From contig DEAW01000140.1 of NCBI GenBank assembly GCA_002348315.1, positions 1-22,132 on the forward strand: DNA of 22,132 bases. Reading direction: 5' to 3'. The position numbers and the translations under genes are program-made. The notes below the pieces were generated by a model, which was not told where the DNA came from, did not search any database, and was given only the letters and a program-made list of their open reading frames with translations. The stretch comes from Planctomycetaceae bacterium UBA2972 (GTDB lineage Bacteria > Planctomycetota > Planctomycetia > Pirellulales > Pirellulaceae). Below are positions 18,501 to 22,132 of this stretch, one piece after another. Position 1 is the first letter of the stretch. The number at the start of each line of letters is the position of its first letter.

Positions 18501-21500
18501 GACCTGTCGCCAGCCACCGGTATTATCAAACGATACCTGCACGTCCGGATTCAGATCTACTTCATCTTCTTCATGGGTTGGGTCGTCGGTTTCGTTGTTC
18601 GTACTCAACAACTTCCACTGCCCGGCCTGATCACCAATGAAGACTCGGAAAGTGTCTCGTGCTGTGGCCAGGATATTGCCGTCGTCGTCTGCGGCTGCCG
18701 CGGCATCTTCTGTCGCTAGGAAGTAATTAAAGTAAAGTGTTGGTCTATCTTCCGGAGTATATCCCACCAGGCTAAACTCGCGTGATTCCACCGAACCATG
18801 AGCACCGCCGGGGAAATCGACCGTCCCGGTACTTCCGGTTCCAAAATGAAGGCTGTTCCCACCCAGGGAGGCATCCCGTGTGCCATCAAATGTAGCCGCC
18901 AAACCGTGACCGGGATCCGTTCCACGATCAGCTGTAACACTCCACAGGTTTTCTTCCAGCGTACCGAAGTGCACACCTTCGATATTAGTAGCACCTGACA
19001 TGACATTGGACGCTCCGTCGCGGAATACATTCTGTGGAATTCCGGCTGTATCGAAGGCATGCAGCCTTCCGGTGACGTCAATTCCGAACAGCATGGCCTG
19101 ATACCGCCCGTCTTCTGTAGCGACAGGTCCCGATGTTAAGCCCGCAAACGGAATTCCCTGCAATGCGGAGGCGGATGTGCCGATAAATTCCAACCGAGCA
19201 GTATTGGACATTGGATCGAGTACACGGAAGAAACCGCCGGCATCACTAACCGCATACATCTCGGTTCCGATAAATGTCAAGCCCGTGATATCTCCACCAG
19301 GGCCGGCGCCACCAACCCGCAAGGGGAAGTCTGCACTAACAAACAAACCGGGGGCTGTTGGATCTAACTCTACAATCCCGCCCGTTGCAGTCACGGTAAA
19401 ACCGCCGGTCGAAACCGCATTCATGACTTTTTGAGCTATGTCATCAGCCGTATCATCTGCCCGGAACCAGACAGCCGCTGCAGTAGGGTCGTTCAGATCA
19501 CCGTCCGAACCCTGATCCGCAAAGACACCGCGAGTAACAAGTTCTGAGAAGTCTGCGGTGGTCGCACCTGCGAAATTAACACGTTGCCCCTTCACACCAA
19601 GATCAATGGTGGCTATCGAAGCAAACCCGGCCTGTAACTGATCCGTAAATTCACTGGTGGTACTATTTTCTTCCACATTAATGATATTTCCGCCACCAAT
19701 ACTTCCAATCGCGCCATCAATGGACACAGCTGTACCGGCCACCGTTGCACCATCGATCGAGTGTGTATTAACCAGAGTAATGCGGTTACTTCCGGTCGTC
19801 AGAATAGATGCCACGATCGACAAGGCGGAATCATTAATCGCCTGGACCAATGCCAGCGTCATGTCTTCCTGATTCGTTGCATTTGTAATGGAAACGGGCA
19901 GGTTCGAACCACTAACCGTTCCATCCTTGGTGAATTCGAAGGTGGCAGTATCACCTGCATCATCCACTAAAGTTACACTATTACCATTACCAACCAGGGC
20001 TCCATTGGCTGCATCGACGACCAGCACCTCACCAGTGTTAAATTCGTAATTAACACCATCGATGACCATCGTATCGCCGTCACGCACATAGAGTCCGGTA
20101 GCAGGATCCACGGTAAAGTAAACCTCCGGCCCGGAATTCATTTCGAATACCATATTCGGTGAAAGAGGGTTACCATCATCGATTACAAACTGAGCGCCAT
20201 CTGCGATATTCGTAATGGTCTGGCCCGTCACAACATCAATCAAAGTCGCATCGGCGGTTAACAACCACTTATCAGCAAGTCCTAAGTCATCCACGAAGGT
20301 ATCCAGAATTCCACGTTCGACCTTGTCCGTGTTAGCACCGGCAAGCTGATCATTTCCGGCACGATCATCCTGAGGTGCACTGGTCACTTCGCCGGTCGCC
20401 GGATCAAAGCGATAAAGAACATTCCGTCGACTCGCTGCATCCGGTGTACCACCAGGGAAAACAGCATCATCCGGACGGTGACCAACAACAAAACCCTGCA
20501 AGGCTCCCTGCAAAGTCCCGTAGGTCATCGCATCATAATGCATACCATGATCGGCCGCCTGGTTTCCACCACCGGCATCGGATTGCCTTGTTTCAACATC
20601 ATCATCACCGACGTTGACGACACTACCGTCGCCGGTATCGATCTGGATATAGTTCCCAGCCGCAGCGTCATCGATGGCACCACCTTCTCCCTGCGTGGTA
20701 AAGGCAAACATGTTTCCGTCGGGTCGAATTGCCATATCCCCGGTTTCAAAAGGAACCGGTACATCATGAACCGTTGTTTCACGGGTTCCCGTGAAGGCAT
20801 CCACCGTAAACACGCCCGTTTGATTAAAGCCGAGATCCGTCGTGACAAATAAAGCCACATCACCAAGATGGTAAGGTACCAGCGCACTATCATCGATTAG
20901 GACAGGGAACTGCGGTGGTTCCGAAGTTGAGGATACATTGAACGCACCATCCAGATGGTCTTCGGCTATCCGGCTCACCGATAGATTAGGCTCGAGTCGC
21001 AATAATGGATTGGCCGCCGCCGGGTCATTGAACTGCTGAAGTTCGGTCGGAATTTGCGTTGTCGGAGCCACAGCGACGGAATAAGTTCCAACCGGCAATT
21101 CAATCGAGCCCACAAATGGATCCAATGGCCCAACCGTTCCACGTGACAGATCATCCAGATCTGCTCCGTTTAACGGTGCAGGGCGGTCATCTGCAATATT
21201 GGAATCCTGTCCCACATAAATCAGGTTGCCGGCAGCATCGAAGACGTTCAGGCTAGTGTCAACGCGTGCGATACCATCCGCGTAATCAAGATCCAGCATC
21301 ACGGCGGCACCGGTTCCTTGCTGTTGTACCGAGTTGTAGGAAACCTCAAAATTGTAGAAGTCAACGTCGGCTGCACCATCGACTCGACCTGCGGTACTTA
21401 AGGTCGCTCGATCCGTAGCCAGTAGGTTTCCTAAGTTCTGAGACGCACCGACAGTATCATTGGCAATGTTAGCTTCGGCTGCTTCGCCTGATAATGGCGA

Positions 21501-22132
21501 GTGCAACGGTGCACCCTCAATCGTCACACCGGTTGTTCCGTAACGAATATCTGAGTACCAGATCGATGAACCTGCAATTTCATCGGTTTCACGCAAGCGG
21601 ATCTGCAGTTCGTAGTTTCCACGTCCGGCATCACCTGAAACCTGAACGTGATATTTATCAGCTACCCCCGGATTACCTGGCAACACAACACGGAAACCAG
21701 CATCCTTGGGATTGGTCGTCCAATGATCTTTAATCTCGTGCATCGATTTATCAAGTGGATTCACATGATTCGCCTGCAAACCATTATTCACTAACAACGA
21801 AGGATCGGCAGATTCAGCCGCTGAGTTATTGGAACTGGCGACGACATTTCCATTGGCATCCAGAATGGAAATGACCGTGTCTAAACCGGCCGAAGTATTG
21901 TCTATGTCAAACCAGACTTCGGTACCGGCAATCCCGGCAAACGTATAGACATCTGCATCGTTAGGATTTTCGATCAACCCATGAATTTCAAAACCGAGTC
22001 GTTCATTATCATCAGCAGCATATTCTCGTCCTGCTAAGGCTCCCAGGAATTGAGAGTGAGCGACAACGTCGTTACGACTTGAGGCATCGCTGCGACCGAT
22101 AATTTCGCTTTCCGTAACAGCCTGCACATTAC
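12501..22132 (-). CDS. Giant secreted multidomain surface protein (5' end outside the window)
   Basis: At least 3,209 residues of an open frame that continues past the right edge; the GTG at 22127 is internal, because an Asn codon precedes it in frame. In order (numbered from that GTG) I see: pre-peptidase C-terminal-like beta domains (about 20-360); a beta-propeller-like segment (about 415-610) that resumes at about 945-1100 after inserted repeat modules; a jellyroll-like domain (about 1110-1240); another PPC-like domain (about 1350-1490); a choice-of-anchor L domain (about 1800-2040) with FVFASEEYNEFSNSEFNDV; a right-handed beta-helix-like stretch (about 2060-2270); four tandem beta modules (about 2510-2880); a GEVED-type domain ending in AGEVEDYQV (about 2960-3035); a two-repeat type I dockerin (about 3040-3110); and an acidic tail. 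No catalytic site is evident. It is probably a cell-surface or adhesin-like cargo. Domain limits are approximate; the N-terminus and full size are unknown. Confidence 0.88.
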   Translation of the reverse strand, partial: NVQAVTESEIIGRSDASSRNDVVAHSQFLGALAGREYAADDNERLGFEIHGLIENPNDADVYTFAGIAGTEVWFDIDNTSAGLDTVISILDANGNVVASSNNSAAESADPSLLVNNGLQANHVNPLDKSMHEIKDHWTTNPKDAGFRVVLPGNPGVADKYHVQVSGDAGRGNYELQIRLRETDEIAGSSIWYSDIRYGTTGVTIEGAPLHSPLSGEAAEANIANDTVGASQNLGNLLATDRATLSTAGRVDGAADVDFYNFEVSYNSVQQQGTGAAVMLDLDYADGIARVDTSLNVFDAAGNLIYVGQDSNIADDRPAPLNGADLDDLSRGTVGPLDPFVGSIELPVGTYSVAVAPTTQIPTELQQFNDPAAANPLLRLEPNLSVSRIAEDHLDGAFNVSSTSEPPQFPVLIDDSALVPYHLGDVALFVTTDLGFNQTGVFTVDAFTGTRETTVHDVPVPFETGDMAIRPDGNMFAFTTQGEGGAIDDAAAGNYIQIDTGDGSVVNVGDDDVETRQSDAGGGNQAADHGMHYDAMTYGTLQGALQGFVVGHRPDDAVFPGGTPDAASRRNVLYRFDPATGEVTSAPQDDRAGNDQLAGANTDKVERGILDTFVDDLGLADKWLLTADATLIDVVTGQTITNIADGAQFVIDDGNPLSPNMVFEMNSGPEVYFTVDPATGLYVRDGDTMVIDGVNYEFNTGEVLVVDAANGALVGNGNSVTLVDDAGDTATFEFTKDGTVSGSNLPVSITNATNQEDMTLALVQAINDSALSIVASILTTGSNRITLVNTHSIDGATVAGTAVSIDGAIGSIGGGNIINVEENSTTSEFTDQLQAGFASIATIDLGVKGQRVNFAGATTADFSELVTRGVFADQGSDGDLNDPTAAAVWFRADDTADDIAQKVMNAVSTGGFTVTATGGIVELDPTAPGLFVSADFPLRVGGAGPGGDITGLTFIGTEMYAVSDAGGFFRVLDPMSNTARLEFIGTSASALQGIPFAGLTSGPVATEDGRYQAMLFGIDVTGRLHAFDTAGIPQNVFRDGASNVMSGATNIEGVHFGTLEENLWSVTADRGTDPGHGLAATFDGTRDASLGGNSLHFGTGSTGTVDFPGGAHGSVESREFSLVGYTPEDRPTLYFNYFLATEDAAAAADDDGNILATARDTFRVFIGDQAGQWKLLSTNNETDDPTHEEDEVDLNPDVQVSFDNTGGWRQVRVDLGEYAGRDHLKLRFDYSTAGSMNVGDADTAGSELRVLPAAELVDGAQIIVDGETMEIDLGYTLEAPTGAGMIDGATFTVDYGAGVNGSFEIDKDGVNGGTNVVSVADALTAEQVADLVAQAILGGVSLPSIQVNVSSALESNDTLDTAIPVNLNGLPGLFEGSQGKINDNPNLILDPDADVDLYRINLQAGSTINVDTDTDAYTTAVNTYIRIFDADGVTLSANDNAAAPGEDPGTDSYLQFTAPADGDYYIGVSGAGNEFYDPTVAESGVAGSTGSYDIAIRVNTESGIVQVVNNRINLPGAVNVTETATGMRLTGEAGVTTGATPIVIHAGMNASEVANATAEVLESIFAGGNADIFKTHNEIVRVIAHDVEDSGPFGLTDALPGDAYGAFFQNLRGQNNATEGVYVDDIVVGFAERGELATNAVADASFGVNANAEPTDISTGEYQLEIRRGTQYVDIDDEGNVILVDSIDTNDRLSQSLSIIASDGFSILDGETFELSDGINKLTFEYNDVASLNGVAAGHIAIDFDTSDSNVTLAKRIRNLINSDAVQNVLDLTAAYSSGAATDDEFALIEPEDVRVHLFGTAKAEVMQADLVIDSPTVDANDLRDVLIGEGLVAVGDAVLTSSEFSAATFSGGRTVLGMDSGIILSTGDVSIADDPNVDNGSTGAASGESDQQLDEEFDMETQDTTALEFTVELEEAGDLFLNFVFASEEYNEFSNSEFNDVLAIFVDDENIALVNGEPVSVNTVNGGNPYGANARNPELFKNNSPLDDGEYLSDIAYDGFTEIITATKMGLDAGVHHIRIAISDVTDSQFDSAVFIQANSIATTALPVSTGGVLGTVHDKFGDRNTRREQGQIVIHGNHIQNQLEFGISVDASARDANGNPVAGPVRNLRELNTFNLVPGATLTNNVVASNGNGIRLAGEANAAGQQIAPVSMARVVNNTIVGEGNGTGVVVSDNTSPILLNNVISGFATGIDVDATSTSVVIGGTVYHNNGSNTNGTGLGSFPVDVEATDNLFVRPESGNYYPAAGSAVIDSSINSLRDRSVMTTVKQPMGIGTSPVLAPETDQLGQVRVDDPTAATPNGLGINAFLDRGAIDRADFVGPRAMIVDPVTYGGSSSDIPTQSTFEVKSSGLPEISIKLVDGVNMLDTVSGAGIDDASIDSRSVTLTKNGDLQELGIDYLSYYDATNDIIKLRPVSGIFESDSTYVISLTNVSGHILEMVDGSQQVDGDSVDITDKEGNLVTFEYESGYVMYVRQSYTLFVPVNGGEGIADAETITVANDSESVTFEFDRDGVVDDNNVAIEYTLSTTSQQVIDKLRVALTDADLGLDPQDLGDYQLMLGSNNEHSLDASNSSLVQLGFPSSVNDGECFVIQVDAAQKCFRFDDMSADDEADSTNAGEEDALEEIVIEFDTSQTHDEIAESVANAIDGAFDELSPMAYEGGVVHVGGTLGTHVTNNQSSLTIMGEPGTTVGFGLTVGDVSNLVDGQTFTIASGPGAVERFEFDEDGMVTAGNHMVSFDADTTIESLAIEIALRIEAADLELQTVHLGDGDIAMHGSTTSHSLDLVGTPLTQYGVAGAASAVPLPFIPHMSFTEQDMAVMVAGVIAGTDTLDGVTAQAIDEEVHIGGAASVTGATVISFTGVQDIAGNKLQPNNADGTTVITINLTSGMDHADAPGYDNASHEVVSDLRLGDTIDVEPQPLVNADATGDLSDDGVVFDQMLIINGTGIVTVTVNGVAQGQQAYLNAWIDSNADGAFSSAERIVDGELFNNGSRTLTFDVSDDAAIGTTFARFRLSSQEFVAPTGEVTAGEVEDYQVTIHRSAWQNAAIAEDVNQDGHVSPIDALLVINHLNDNAANLSEPLPVPSTGNAPPPFLDVNGDNRVAPVDALMVINKISQDANAEAEGEFTPEVTAALTRANVGTLTVVHDQADIKATEAVNEQAELEREREMQISEFSLDAADLLEDVLSEIADDVQNSESDDMDDFFANVRFG
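13555..14685 (-). repeat. Four tandem beta modules in the giant protein
   Basis: Four successive units of about 60-115 residues share a degenerate pattern. They begin with a DGxxFxI/V-type strand and FEFDxDGxVxxxN, continue with a helix-like xxVAxxIxxAI segment, and close with xxGGxxxxHSLDxxxSxLxxxG. Approximate spans are 14685-14385, 14385-14050, 14046-13737 and 13737-13555; the last is partial. Related units appear singly near 16980-16860, 18320-18100 and 20060-19690. Similarity is at the protein level; the DNA has diverged, so these are not recent duplications. Confidence 0.55.

Noticed and set aside
22125..22132. GTG at 22127 as the true start of the giant protein
   Set aside because: The frame stays open to the window edge, there is no export signal here, and the sequence begins inside a beta domain; the gene is 5'-partial.

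Overview
The window looks like a Planctomycetes (PVC group) chromosome of roughly balanced base composition. The evidence is the gene content: an N-terminal LEPR-XLL-like motif and planctomycete-style type I dockerins on large surface proteins, a sulfatase, a DUF3467 protein, an M50-peptidase/HlyD fusion and a GAF/HlyD fusion. This assignment rests on family knowledge and general sequence character; no 16S or other marker gene is present. All eight protein genes lie on the minus strand, so transcription runs from the right end to the left.

Layout in transcription order: (1) 22132-12501, the 3' part of a giant secreted multidomain protein, with its 5' end outside the window; (2) 12357-9814, a secreted zinc-metalloprotease-like protein with an SdrD-B-like region and dockerin; (3) 9817-7793, a short SecA-type ATPase whose start overlaps the previous stop by 4 nt; (4) 7630-5564, a GAF-GAF-TM-HlyD protein; (5) 5520-4588, a periplasmic HlyD/RND-type adaptor; (6) 4528-2186, a PqqD-like/M50 peptidase/HlyD membrane fusion; (7) 2057-1656, DUF3467, probably with its own promoter; (8) 1485-82, a periplasmic sulfatase. 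No intergenic stretch exceeds 300 bases; the longest are 1486-1655, 7631-7792 and 12358-12500. I saw no tRNA, rRNA, CRISPR or insertion sequence.

Genes 1-6 read as one functional unit: two very large exported proteins followed by an export or processing apparatus. That apparatus has a cytosolic motor (truncated SecA), three adaptor proteins (one with cytosolic GAF sensors, one with an intramembrane-protease core and an RRE-like N-terminal domain, one simple periplasmic form) and two cargoes with related C-terminal dockerins. No RND pump, ABC exporter or TolC-type outer-membrane channel is encoded here. The visible cargo N-terminus lacks an ordinary hydrophobic signal peptide. The joint role is inference. 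DUF3467 and the sulfatase are probably separate units.
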